In this document: positions 54,995 through 64,000 of the stretch, in pieces | How the letters are laid out: each line of letters opens with the position of its first letter | Position numbering within the stretch: the first letter of the stretch is position 1 | Assembly (NCBI RefSeq): GCF_027942865.1 | Contig: NC_134526.1 | Coordinates: 2,162,470-2,226,469, forward strand | Reading direction: 5' to 3' | DNA length: 64,000 nucleotides | Source: Odontesthes bonariensis | Lineage: Eukaryota > Chordata > Actinopteri > Atheriniformes > Atherinopsidae | Program-made: the position numbers and the translations under genes | The notes under the pieces: generated by a model | Database searches by the model: none | Told to the model about the DNA's origin: nothing | What the model saw: only the letters and a program-made list of their open reading frames with translations

Positions 54995-56840
54995 GGTCAG
55001 GACAGAAGAAGCAACAGTGGCAGGGTCTTAGATGGTATGTGAGGCCCCTAAAACGGGCATCGAGGTATCGAGAAATTCACGATACAAAACGTGGAAACAT
55101 CAAAAGTAAGCTAACACGCCCCCTACTGGTCATTTACGCCGTTAATTTACGGGTAAATCCAAACTTTCTGTCCATCACTCTTTCCACCACTGGACCTACA
55201 TCCCCACGCTGCCGTTATGAGTCGATGTTGGTTGGACAGTCGGTGTGATACAGAACTTTTCATGCAGGTTCTGTTAGGATCGTAGTTTTCAGCCGGAGGA
55301 AACTGCGCAGAGGCTGCAGCTGATGATGGGAAGGAAACCAACGACGAGGAAAGTCTGGGCTGAAGCTGTTTTTCTTTTCTTTTGTGAGCAGAATTAAGAG
55401 AAGCTGTTGGAGTCTGTTCGTGTGAGTCCAGCAGTGATGGAGTTTAAAGCAGATCCTTAATGTGGAGACTTAGATCTATGTGGAGAAAAGAGGAAGGGAA
55501 ATATTATAGCGCCACTTTTTCAGCCTTTTTTCTGAGAAACTAGATTTGAAATGAGACAAAAAACCAGAAAACTTGAGCATGTACATGTTCCCCATCCATC
55601 CACTGTACAGGCGTGTCTGAACTCATTTCAGTTCTGATTGTGAAAGATGACTCTGGCCAGCGATCAAATGTCTGAAAGCCAAAGACTTCAGGCTGAGAAG
55701 CTGCCGGTGATGTGCTGCCGGGCTGTAAAAGTCTGAGAGCAGCGCTTTAACTGAAGGTGAGAGCAGCTGAGGTCGTTAAACATGGTGATGGAAGGACGAT
55801 GGGCTGCAACACGCCTGGTTAAAGTTGCTGGTTTGTGATGAAGCTGCAGGAGAAGAAGAAGAAGAAACCCCTCCAGGATGTGATGGAGGTTACAGGCAGC
55901 TACACAAGCCTATTTATTTCTGTATTAATTTATTTTCCCTCGGAGGTTGTCATGGTGGGAGCTCCTGGTGTTTCCTGCAGATTGAGGACGCTTCAGTGCT
56001 GCAGGCTGAACTCTTTGGCTCATCGTTTCTCCTCAGCCGCCCACAGATTCAGGTGGACTCTGGTGGCTGTGAGAGCAGCGGGAGTCTGTCCTAAAATAAC
56101 TCCACATGTCTCTGAACTCCTCCACCTTCAGGCCAGAATCTCTTCACGGACCATCTGAGAAGCAGAACATTAAAGAATCATCGCCTCTGACAGACTGAAG
56201 CTAATTTATTTAGTGAGATGCTAAATGTTGAAGGTGGACAGTAGAAGTGGTAGCGAATAAAAAGCAAGACTCAGCAAGCTGAAATAAAAGTTAGAAATGA
56301 AATATAAAGCATCTTAGGCTGTTTTTTCTTTATTTAGGATGTTTCAAGACCTGCATCTCTGTGCTGTGGATGAGATGAACGAGTTGGGAACTCGTGATAT
56401 TTGCCTTTTAAATGTTACAGAGAACTGTTCAACAGTCCTGATCAGCTTCATTTCTTTATATTTTATATAAAAACATAAAGCAGCTGCAGAGATTCACTGA
56501 AACGTGTTCAAACATGAATATAAACATAAAAAAAGAATAAGAAGTTGAAGTAGTCAAGATGAAAATAAAACATAAAAAGTCAAAATGTAGATTTAAAAAA
56601 AAAAAATTCTGCAAAAAGGTAAAAAAAAACGGATAAAAGTAGAAATCAGAACAAAAACTTCAAATCCAAATTTTTATAGTTATGTGAGTTTATATCCTAG
56701 TTTTATCACAAACATGCAATAAAATATTAAAATTTAAATTTAAATTTCACAAAGAAAACTTAAAATCATGATTTAACAGAAAAAGACTATTTTAAATTTC
56801 TGATAAAAGTTCAAATTTAAGCTGAAAAATAAAATATTTC
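54995..56840. other. Unassigned sequence
   Basis: No gene recognised. Two overlapping short frames at about 55825-56158 are without domains. The last 400 bp are AT-rich. Confidence 0.25.
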
Positions 56841-57232
56841 AGACATTAAATTAAACTAGAAAATTTCTGAAGAAATTTTGATGTGTGCCAATCTACTGCC
56901 CGCCCTGTCAACAAACCTTTCAGTTCAGTTAAAGCTGAGAGTCTCCTGTCACATATTAACTCCGAATGATGTCTCTGTGATGGCTGAGTTATGAGTCCCC
57001 CAAAATAGGGCAGTTTTTGGCATTTTTGGCTTTTCAATCAATTTTTCCATAAGACATGTCTGCTGTAGACAGTTATGTCATTTTTATCAAGGTCCTGTTT
57101 TAAATACAGCTTTTATGGCATTTTCAAAATGGCCTCGGTAAGTGCTTTTCAATACATTTTTCCTTTGCATTGTGGGTATTTTCAAACTTCCCCTCAGTAT
57201 CAGTTTAAAGGAGAAAAGCAGATCAGATTTAT

Positions 57233-57345
57233 TTATTTATTTATTTATATATATTTTTTTAAATCTTTATTAGTAATTCAACAAAATAACAGTTTACAAA
57301 TGTGAGCATAACGTCAAAAAGAAGATAGCCAGGAGGAGCATAGGA
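57233..57345 (-). mobile_element. LINE 3' tail (minus strand)
   Basis: A (ttta)n run followed by taaatctttattagtaattc and an A/C-rich stretch looks like the 3' UTR and tail of an L1-type LINE on the minus strand. AAGCAGATCAGATTTAT (17 bp) lies at its outer edge (about 57219-57235) and recurs at about 61494-61510 beyond the LINE's other end. Confidence 0.6.
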
Positions 57346-58022
57346 ATAATAATAACTAGAAAATTCCTAAAGAAATTTTGATAGGTGCCAATCTACTGCC
57401 CGCCCAAAAATTTAAAAATGTTTAGTTCAGTTAAAGTCGAGAGTCTCCTGTCCCATATAAACTTTGAATGAGGTCTCTGCGATGTCGGATGGCTGAGTTA
57501 TGAGGCCTCCAAAACAGGGCAGTTTCTGGCATTTTTGGCTCGTTAAGTGCTTTTCAATCGGTTTTTCCTTTGAATTTTGGGTCTCTGCGAGACCCAAAAT
57601 TCCTAAGACAGGTCTTTTGAAGAAAGTTGAGAGTCTCCTGTCACATATAAACTTTGAATGAGGTGTCTGTGATGTCGTATGACAGAGTAATGGCAACTCC
57701 AAAATAGTGCTTTTCAATTGATTTTTCCTTTGAATTTTGGGTCTCTGCGAGACCCAAAATTCCTAAGACAGGTCTGCTGTAGACAGCCATGTCATTTGTA
57801 TCAACGTCCAGGTTTAAAAAAAACAGGTCTTTTAGCATTTTAAAATGCTTTTTGGGGCTTTTTAAGTGCTTTTCAATCGATTTTCCCATTGAATTTTGGG
57901 TCTCGCAGAGACCCAAAATTCTTAAGAGAGGTCTGATGGAGACAGTTATGTCATTTTTTATGAAGGTCCTGGTTAAAGAACAGTTTTAATGCCATTTTAA
58001 ATAAGCTTAAGTGCTTGATGTT

Positions 58023-58690
58023 AAGTGCTGTTGCCTTAAAGAGGCGACCTGTCCCTTTAAATTAGCGTTCTGTAGCTTTAAAAAGGCGAACTGGCCCTTT
58101 AAAGCAGCAAACTGTCCCTTAAAAGAGGCGAACTGGGCCTTTAAAGCGGCGAACTGTGCCTTTAGAGAAGCGTTCTGTACCTTTAAAAAGGCGAACTGGC
58201 CCTTTAAATTAGCGTTCTGTAGCTTTAAAAAGGCGAACTGGCCCTTTAAAGCAGCAAACTGTCACTTAAAAGAGGCGAACTGGGCCTTTAAAGCGGCGAA
58301 CTGTGCCTTTAAATAAGCGTTCTGTAGCTTTAAAAAGGCGAACTGGCCCTTTAAAGCAGCAAACTGTCCCTTAAAAGAGGCGAACTGGGCCTTTAAAGCG
58401 GCGAACTGTGCCTTTAAAGAAGCGTTCTGTACCTTTAAAAAGGCGAACTGGCCCTTTAAATTAGCGTTCTGTAGCTTTAAAAAGGCGAACTGGCCCTTTA
58501 AAGCAGCAAACTGTCACTTAAAAGAGGCGAACTGGGCCTTTAAAGTGGCGAACTGTGCCTTTAAAGAAGCGTTATGTACCTTTAAAAAGGCGAACTGTGC
58601 CTTTAAAGAAGCATTCTGTACCTTTAAAAAGGCGAACTGGCCCTTTAAAGAAGCGTTCTGTACCTTAAAAGAGGCGAACTGGCCCTTTAA
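58023..58690. repeat. 21-bp satellite derived from the TTAA-element terminus
   Basis: About 31 units of the type aggcgaactggccctttaaa, each recognisably the end sequence of the TTAA element (gaggcgaactgtccctttaa). Higher-order structure: the ttagcgttctgtagc variant stands at 58062, 58209, 58314 and 58461, spaced 147, 105 and 147 bp (7, 5 and 7 units). One frame reads as a heptapeptide (ANWPFKA-like) repeat, which is an artefact. Confidence 0.93.
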
Positions 58691-59990
58691 TGCATTTACT
58701 TGGATACTTGGATAAGATATGGAAGCCCCAAAATGGCTACTGACGGGCTCCATCTCGGTCTATTCTTCCTAAGCATTCTGTCTCAGCCCTGAGCAGGCTG
58801 TTAAGCTTGTTGCTAGGAGACCGCTCGTTAAAGTTTGCATAGACTTTTAACTGCCAGGTGCTGCAAATGACACAGACTTTGACCTGTTTAAAATGGAGCG
58901 ATTTTGATTTCCGGGCACTTTCTCGAACAAACGGTCACAGCTCGAAAAGTAAAGCTCGAATCCGTATCATTTTTGTACCGTGAGCGCCACAAGGGACGGC
59001 CGAATCCAGCGGTGTGATTTTCATTCGGCTAACCCCTCGGGCTCCTTTTAAATGGCAATTTTAAAATCACATTTAAACACAGATTTTAGGATTTTAGCCA
59101 TTTATAATGGGATTGAGGGATGGAACTTTGCGCTCAGAGGCAATTTGTGATAAATCTGGGTGGCAGAGGTCAATGAGTGTGACATTGTGTGAAAGAGGAC
59201 AAAAATACCTACGTTTTGTGATAAAATTTGTCCTAATCGGCCAGATATTTCAGACATGAGAGAGTTTTGTTTGAAGAATTTGTGATTAATGAATTTTACA
59301 GTGAGAGGTTGAGTGTGAGAGACGCCAGATCTGACATTTTGGCACCCTCAAACGTAAACTGCCGTAGTGTCCAAGCCGTATTGAATATATTCAAGCCCTT
59401 CTATTCGGTTATAGCCGAGAGTCTCGTGTCACTTTGAATGAGGTCTGTACGATGCTGTATGGCTGAGTTATAAGGCCTCTAAAAATGCCCTTTTCAAGCT
59501 CGTTAAGGTTCCAAATCGTCAGTTTTTGACTTTTTGATGGGGATTCCCTGTTTAAATTTTCCGACGTTTTCCCATTTTGTCGGAATTCCTTTTGACTAAT
59601 GAGAGAGAAAAGTCTTTGCACCCTTCTCCTGGGGAAAGCGCACCGTTAGGTGCGCTTTTTATGTCGGTGGGACCATCGCAGCCAGACTAGTAGCGCGCCG
59701 AACTTTAGGGCGGAAACGGGAAAATAAGAGTCTGGCACAAGATTAAGATGTTTGCCAGAAGATGACCTTCATGATGCACTTACAAAAAGAAAGCTAATGA
59801 ACACTGACATATGTGCCAAGGAATCTCTTGTAAAAAAAAAAAAATAGGAATTATGACAACAGTTCGTCCAAAATCCCAAGTTGGGAACAGGCCCATATAG
59901 TTGTTTTTGCTATTTTATTAGATAAAGGTCTAATTGTAAGAAGGTATTGCTTTAATTCAACCAAAAAGACAAAAAAATATGGTTTTCTTT

Positions 59991-61508
59991 TCAAAAATTT
60001 GTGTTTGTGTATGTGAAATTTAGCTTTAAAAAGAAAATCTTTGGATTCATTTTAGCACTTTGTTGATAGCCAAATAGGACATGTTCCCAGAACAACTGAA
60101 AGCTTGCAAATATTTTTAAATCAATATAATTACAAAAATGTTGCCAGAACTCTTTAGAATGAGGACATAACCAGAACAAATGAGTGATGGACTCGGGGCA
60201 AAGATCACAGAAGGTACAGTTCACATTAATGTTTGAGTTGAATTTCTTCAGGTAGTCTTTAGCAGGGTAGATCCTGTGAATGAGTTTATAGGACACTTCT
60301 TTTACCTTGTTGTGAGAATAAAATGATTTGGGAGCAACCAGGTAGATTTCCAAGATATATCAGACCGAAAACTATTCCAAAATGGAATGACAGCAGGAGT
60401 AGAAGTCGTCTCCTTCTGAAACAAGGATCTGATTGATTTGTTGTTGTTACGAAGAAGAGGGTTAAAGCATATTTTACCAACAGGAGAACGTAGAGGAGTA
60501 AGAGTTGGAGAATGAAGATAACTGAGTCTTGTCCTCTGTTTGAATAAAATGCAAATCTTTGTAGAAATAGCCCCGAAAACTTTTGCGAATTCTCCATAAG
60601 AAATGGGAAAATTAAATTTAGATAGGAAATCCTCATAACTTAGTAACATTCCAGTACTGTTAAACAGTTGATCTACCAGAATAATGTTATGATTAAACCA
60701 GGTATCCAAAAACAAAGTTTTCTTCTTAAATAAAATGTCCTTATTATTCCATATGATGTATCGATGAGGAGAGAAATTGTGCTTGTAGATAAGTAACCAT
60801 GATAAAAAGGCCTGACAGTGAAAATTAGAGAGTTTGATTGGAAGCTTCTGTATATCAAAGTTACAAACCAAAAAGAAATTCAAACCGCCGAATTTAGAAA
60901 AAATATGGAAAGGTATAATGTTCCAAATTGAGGCTGGAGATTTAAAAAATTGACGAATCCACTTTATCTTAAAGGTGTTATTCAAAATGGAGAATGATAA
61001 ACAATTCAGTCCTCCGTTTTCATACGAGTTCATTAGAGTAGATTTCTTATTATAGTGAGTCCTATTTTTCCAGACAAAATTAAATAATAACTTGTCAATT
61101 TCTTTCTCAGCTTTATTAACAATTTCTAATGCCTGTGCAGCATAAGTAAGCCTGGAAATGCCTTCGGCCTTAGTAAGCAGAATACGACCACGCAGTGAAA
61201 GATCTCTTACTAACCACTGATTGAGTCTTTTTCTAGTCTTTAGAATAAGAGGGTTTTGACCCTCTTATTCAGAGAGCTTCTTCTTTTCTGATCCTTTGTG
61301 ATGGTTATACCTAGATAGACGACCTCATCTTTAACTGGTATGCTCTCAATTGAGGTTTTGGAACAGTCCTTAAGAGCCATTATTTCACATTTCTTAAGGT
61401 TAAGACAAAGACCAGAAGCTTTAGAGAAAATGCTAATTTCATTGATGGCTAAGGGGATTTGATTCTCGTCCTTTAAAAATAAGGTAGTGTCATCTAAGCA
61501 GATCAGAT
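59991..61508 (-). pseudogene. L1/Tx1-type LINE ORF2 fragment, frameshifted
   Basis: Read on the minus strand from about 61505 it starts at a reverse-transcriptase core, LDDTTLFLKD (the normal Y/F-x-DD box), then ASGLCLNLKKCE and VYLGITITKD. It continues through NFVWKNRTHYNKK and GGLNCLSFSILNNTFKIKWI to the terminal Cys-rich CTFCDLCPESITHLFWLCPH. Breaks include a disruption near 61250 and a frameshift near 60350. The copy is 5'-truncated at the RT core. It is a dead copy. Confidence 0.88.
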
Positions 61509-62517
61509 TTATAGCATGAAGCTGTTATAACAGGGCAGCCATCTTGGCTCTGCCCTCATAAGCAGTCTTAGAACAGAGCAGGCTAACAAGGCGTTGCCCC
61601 GGTAACAGGAGCAGGTGCGGCTCGTCACTGACATGTACTTCTTAAAATTGCACTATAATTTTGACTGCACTCGACTGTCCCGAACAAATGGTTGCTGTTT
61701 GAAAAGTAAAAGTCGTATATGAATAATTCTTGTACCGTCAGCGCCCCAAGAGACGGCAGAAGCCAGCGGTGTAATTTTCATTCGGCTACTATGTGTGGCT
61801 AATTTTTTATGGCAGTTTTAAAATAATTTTTCACCTGAATTTGATCACTTTAGCCTTTATAATGGAAATGGAGAGGCGACCTCTGGGCTCAGAGGCAATT
61901 TGTAAGAAATCTGTGTGACAGAGCTCAATGAGTGTGACTTTGGATGAAAGAGGACAAAAATGCCTACGTTTTGAAGTAAAATTTGTCCGGATCAGGCAGA
62001 TATTTCAGAAATGAGAGACATTTGTTCGAGGAATTGGTGCAATATCAAAATTAGAGTGGGGATCTGAGTGAGAGAGACACCTCAGCTGAGATGTAGTCTT
62101 CCTAAAACATAAACTGCCGTTGTGTCAAAGCTGTATAATGTATCCACAAACCCTTTAGTTCAGTTAAAGCCGAGAGTCTCCTGTCACATATAAACTCTGA
62201 ATGATGTGTCTGTGATGTCGTATGGCTGAGTTATGAGTCCTCCAGTTTTTGGCATTTTTGGCTTCGAAAAATGCCAAAAACAGAACAGGCTAACAAGGCG
62301 TTGCCCCGGTAACAGGAGCAGGTGCTGTGCCACTGACATGTACGCTCACTATGGCTTCTTAAATTTGCACTATAATTTTGACTGCACTCGACTGTCTCGA
62401 ACAAACGGTCGCTGTTCGAAAAGTAAAAGCCGTATCCGAATAATTCTTGAACCGTCAGCGCCCCAAGAGATGGCAGAAGCCAGCGGTGGAATTTTCATTC
62501 GGCTACTATGTGTGGCT

Positions 62518-62647
62518 GTCTCGCGCTGCTGGTAGAGATAGCTGGACTAGTGCAGGTGCTTAGTGCAGCTTTCAATACACAGTAGCAGGAGTTGGTTGGG
62601 CTTGACATGCCGAGACAGCCTTTAAAGGCCTAAGTAAGTAAGTAAGT
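62518..62647 (+). mobile_element. 130-bp SINE-like insertion with (AAGT)n tail
   Basis: A perfect 13-bp target duplication, ACTATGTGTGGCT, flanks it (62505-62517 and 62648-62660). The body starts gtctcgcgctgctgg and ends in taagtaagtaagtaagt. No convincing A or B box was found, so it may be a 5'-truncated SINE or LINE. Confidence 0.8.
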
Positions 62648-62830
62648 ACTATGTGTGGCTCGTTTTTTGTGACAGTTTTAAAATAATTTTTCAGCTGAAT
62701 TTCACAATTTCAGGCGTTTAGCCAAACATCATTCCACATCAATTGAGGTCGTTGCGCATGCGGCGGTAGGCTTTTTAAGTCGGTCAGACCATCGGTGCTA
62801 GACTAGTACCTGAATGGTTCATAGGTCAGA

Positions 62831-63262
62831 GTTAAGTGGCTTAACAAAGAAAAAACACATTCCTCATTTTTCATGCATTTCTGCTCCTGACTGAACGTCT
62901 GCTTCCATTCAGCTCCTTTAAATGGTCTTTATCACTGCTCATCTCCTGATTCACAGATGGTTTTATGTTCTGACTTCACTATGCAGATAGAAAACCCATA
63001 AACCTGTTTATCAGTGACCTTTAGATCTGCTGGCAGGTTAAAGTCAGCACTTTGGAATAAAACACACCTTAAACACACCTTAAGGTCTGCTGATGAGATA
63101 GGAAGCAGCAGACGGTTCGTTCTTCCTCCTCACAGAGGGACGCAGACGGTCGGATTCACCTTCTCAACAACTGAAAAGTGGGAATCTGCAACGCTGCTGC
63201 TTCAGACTGCTCCCACTGCGCCCTGAAGCTGAGTTTTACTGGATACTCCACTCAAAGGGAAG
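62831..63262 (+). promoter_or_regulatory. 5' flank and leader exon region of the RING-less TRIM
   Basis: Precedes the 75-bp leader intron. It carries TACTGGATACTCCACTCA just before the donor and a gcatttctgctcctgac block at about 62875, both with inverted counterparts at 7.3-8.08 kb. No TATA box assigned. Confidence 0.45.
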
Positions 63263-63337
63263 GTACGTTTGAGGGCTTTTAGCAGGGGAGGGAGGGCGGC
63301 CATTACTGAATATACTGAGTTTCTGCTCTGCTTTCAG
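63263..63337 (+). other. 5' UTR intron of the RING-less TRIM
   Basis: Donor GGAAG|GTACGT and acceptor CTGCTTTCAG|C, 75 bp, the same length and nearly the same sequence as the intron at 2909-2983. Confidence 0.65.
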
Positions 63338-63354
63338 CTTCACTCGGAGACTAA

Positions 63355-64000
63355 ATGGCTTCCAGGTCAGAGGAGGATCTCTGCAGTCTGCACTCTGAGA
63401 AGCTCAAACTCTTCTGTCTGGACCATCAGCAGCCGGTGTGTCTCATCTGCAGAGATTCAGAAAAACACTTCAACCACAGGTTCAGACCCATCGATGAAGC
63501 TGCACAGCAACACAGGAAGGAACTTCAGAAATCTCTGGAGCCCTTAAAGGAGAAACTGGAGCTCCAGAAGGAAGTTAAAGAGAAGTTTGATCAGACAGCA
63601 GAACACATGAAGGCCCAGGCCCGATACACAGAGAGGCAGATTAAGGAGCAGTTTAAGAAGCTTCGGCAGTTTTTAGCAGAGGAAGAGGAGGCCAGGCTGG
63701 CTGCACTGAGGGAGGAAGAGCAGCAGAAGAGTGGGATGATGGAGGAGAAGATGGAGGCTCTGAGCAGAGAGATGGCAGCTCTGTCAGACACAGTCAGAGC
63801 CACAGAGGAGGAGCTGAGAGCTGAAGACGTCTCATTCCTGAACCGCTACCAGGCTGCAGTGCGAAGAGTCAAGCGCTGCCCCCTGCTGGATGGTCCACAG
63901 CTGCCTGCAGGAGCTCTGATAGACCAGGCCAAACACCTGGGCAACCTGGCCTTCAACATCTGGAACAAGATGAAGGACACGGTCTGCTACACTCCCCTCA
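63355..64000 (+). CDS. RING-less TRIM paralogue, partial (B-box/coiled coil; cut by window end)
   Basis: Open from ATG 63355 for 215 codons to the window edge. It begins MASRSEEDL like the full TRIM at 1497-2891 and then joins directly to [12 protein letters not shown], which is residue 85 onward of that protein. The missing residues 10-84 are the whole RING and linker. The B-box2 ligands (C-x2-H, C, C-x2-C, H, H) are intact, and the coiled coil follows with a few substitutions (for example HFNHRF, KSLEP, CYTPL). The PRY-SPRY is expected beyond the edge. Without the RING the protein could not act as a RING E3 ligase, but could oligomerise with full-length TRIMs (inference). It is either a functional RING-less isoform gene or an early pseudogene; the preserved frame, start and leader intron favour an expressed gene. 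Confidence 0.85.
   Translation, partial: MASRSEEDLCSLHSEKLKLFCLDHQQPVCLICRDSEKHFNHRFRPIDEAAQQHRKELQKSLEPLKEKLELQKEVKEKFDQTAEHMKAQARYTERQIKEQFKKLRQFLAEEEEARLAALREEEQQKSGMMEEKMEALSREMAALSDTVRATEEELRAEDVSFLNRYQAAVRRVKRCPLLDGPQLPAGALIDQAKHLGNLAFNIWNKMKDTVCYTPL

Larger units (their letters stand above)
56841..62830. repeat. Block of diverged copies of one long noncoding repeat
   Basis: The gccaatctactgcccgcc and gagagtctcctgtcacatat phrases recur at about 56887, 57388 and 57625, with a last copy at 62170. A second section (actgcactcgactgtcccgaa, then a cattcggcta end) occurs at about 58920-59030, 61665-61790 and 62375-62510. A third (gtcggtSRgaccatcg...agactagta) occurs at about 59660 and 62780. 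Order is conserved, so these are two or three full-length but partly deleted copies of a repeat of at least 1.5 kb, broken by LINE and satellite insertions. No coding potential recognised outside the LINE. Confidence 0.7.

Noticed and set aside
58011..58753. Heptapeptide-repeat frames on both strands (ANWPFKA-like)
   Set aside because: 21-bp satellite units are a multiple of three, so the frame stays open. The sequence derives from a transposon end.

Overview
The window looks like a teleost fish chromosome, probably a percomorph. Coding sequence is sparse and intron-bearing. The repeat families are typical of fish: short hAT elements with BED fingers, TTAA foldback elements, L2 and L1/Tx1 LINE tails, and a tRNA-derived SINE. 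Three of the four gene calls are vertebrate-type: a fish-style single-coding-exon TRIM family and a prrt2-like gene, plus a C2H2 zinc-finger gene. Nothing prokaryotic or viral was recognised.

Genes. (1) A full-length TRIM E3 ligase (RING, B-box, coiled coil, PRY-SPRY; 464 aa) lies on the minus strand at 1497-2891. (2) A close paralogue starts at 63355 on the plus strand and runs off the window. It lacks exactly the RING through an in-frame 225-bp deletion. The two copies share a 75-bp 5' UTR intron and point away from each other, so they bracket the window; a possible third 5' flank lies at 7.15-8.08 kb. (3) A prrt2-like dispanin/CD225 membrane protein is encoded by three visible minus-strand exons between 25788 and 30868, with matching splice phases. 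(4) A two-exon C2H2 zinc-finger gene (about 406 aa) lies on the plus strand at 49881-52591. No functional link between these genes can be read from the sequence.

Layout. 0-1.5 kb: hAT element in the TRIM 3' flank. 3.3-7 kb: transposon relics, a perfect hairpin and a 776-bp element. 7-9.1 kb: TRIM-like flank and duplications. 9.18-12.4 kb: 26 exact-length copies of a 124-bp satellite. 14-15.2 kb: hAT and TTAA element pieces. 15.2-17.4 kb: unassigned. 17.4-19.8 kb: two minisatellites. 21.5 kb: 15-bp array. 24.5-25.8 kb: DNA transposon beside prrt2. 26-31 kb: prrt2, with LINEs in its long intron. 31.5-40.6 kb: nested hAT and other elements with large internal arrays. 41.2-46.6 kb: a 20-bp array, an 11-bp array and a 2-kb pentamer array. 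48.7-49.8 kb: 10-bp array ending next to the zinc-finger gene. 53-55 kb: inverted-repeat and TTAA elements. 56.8-62.8 kb: a repeated noncoding block holding an L1-type LINE fragment and a TIR-derived satellite.

The main theme is satellite birth. At least a dozen tandem arrays occur, and several clearly grew inside, or from the end of, identifiable transposons. Long open frames over these arrays are artefacts and are not called as genes. No wholly new gene system is convincingly visible. The most unusual items are the RING-less TRIM, short hAT elements of three families that keep only a BED finger, and the satellite series grown from one transposon terminus. All homology calls rest on recognition by eye; no search was run.
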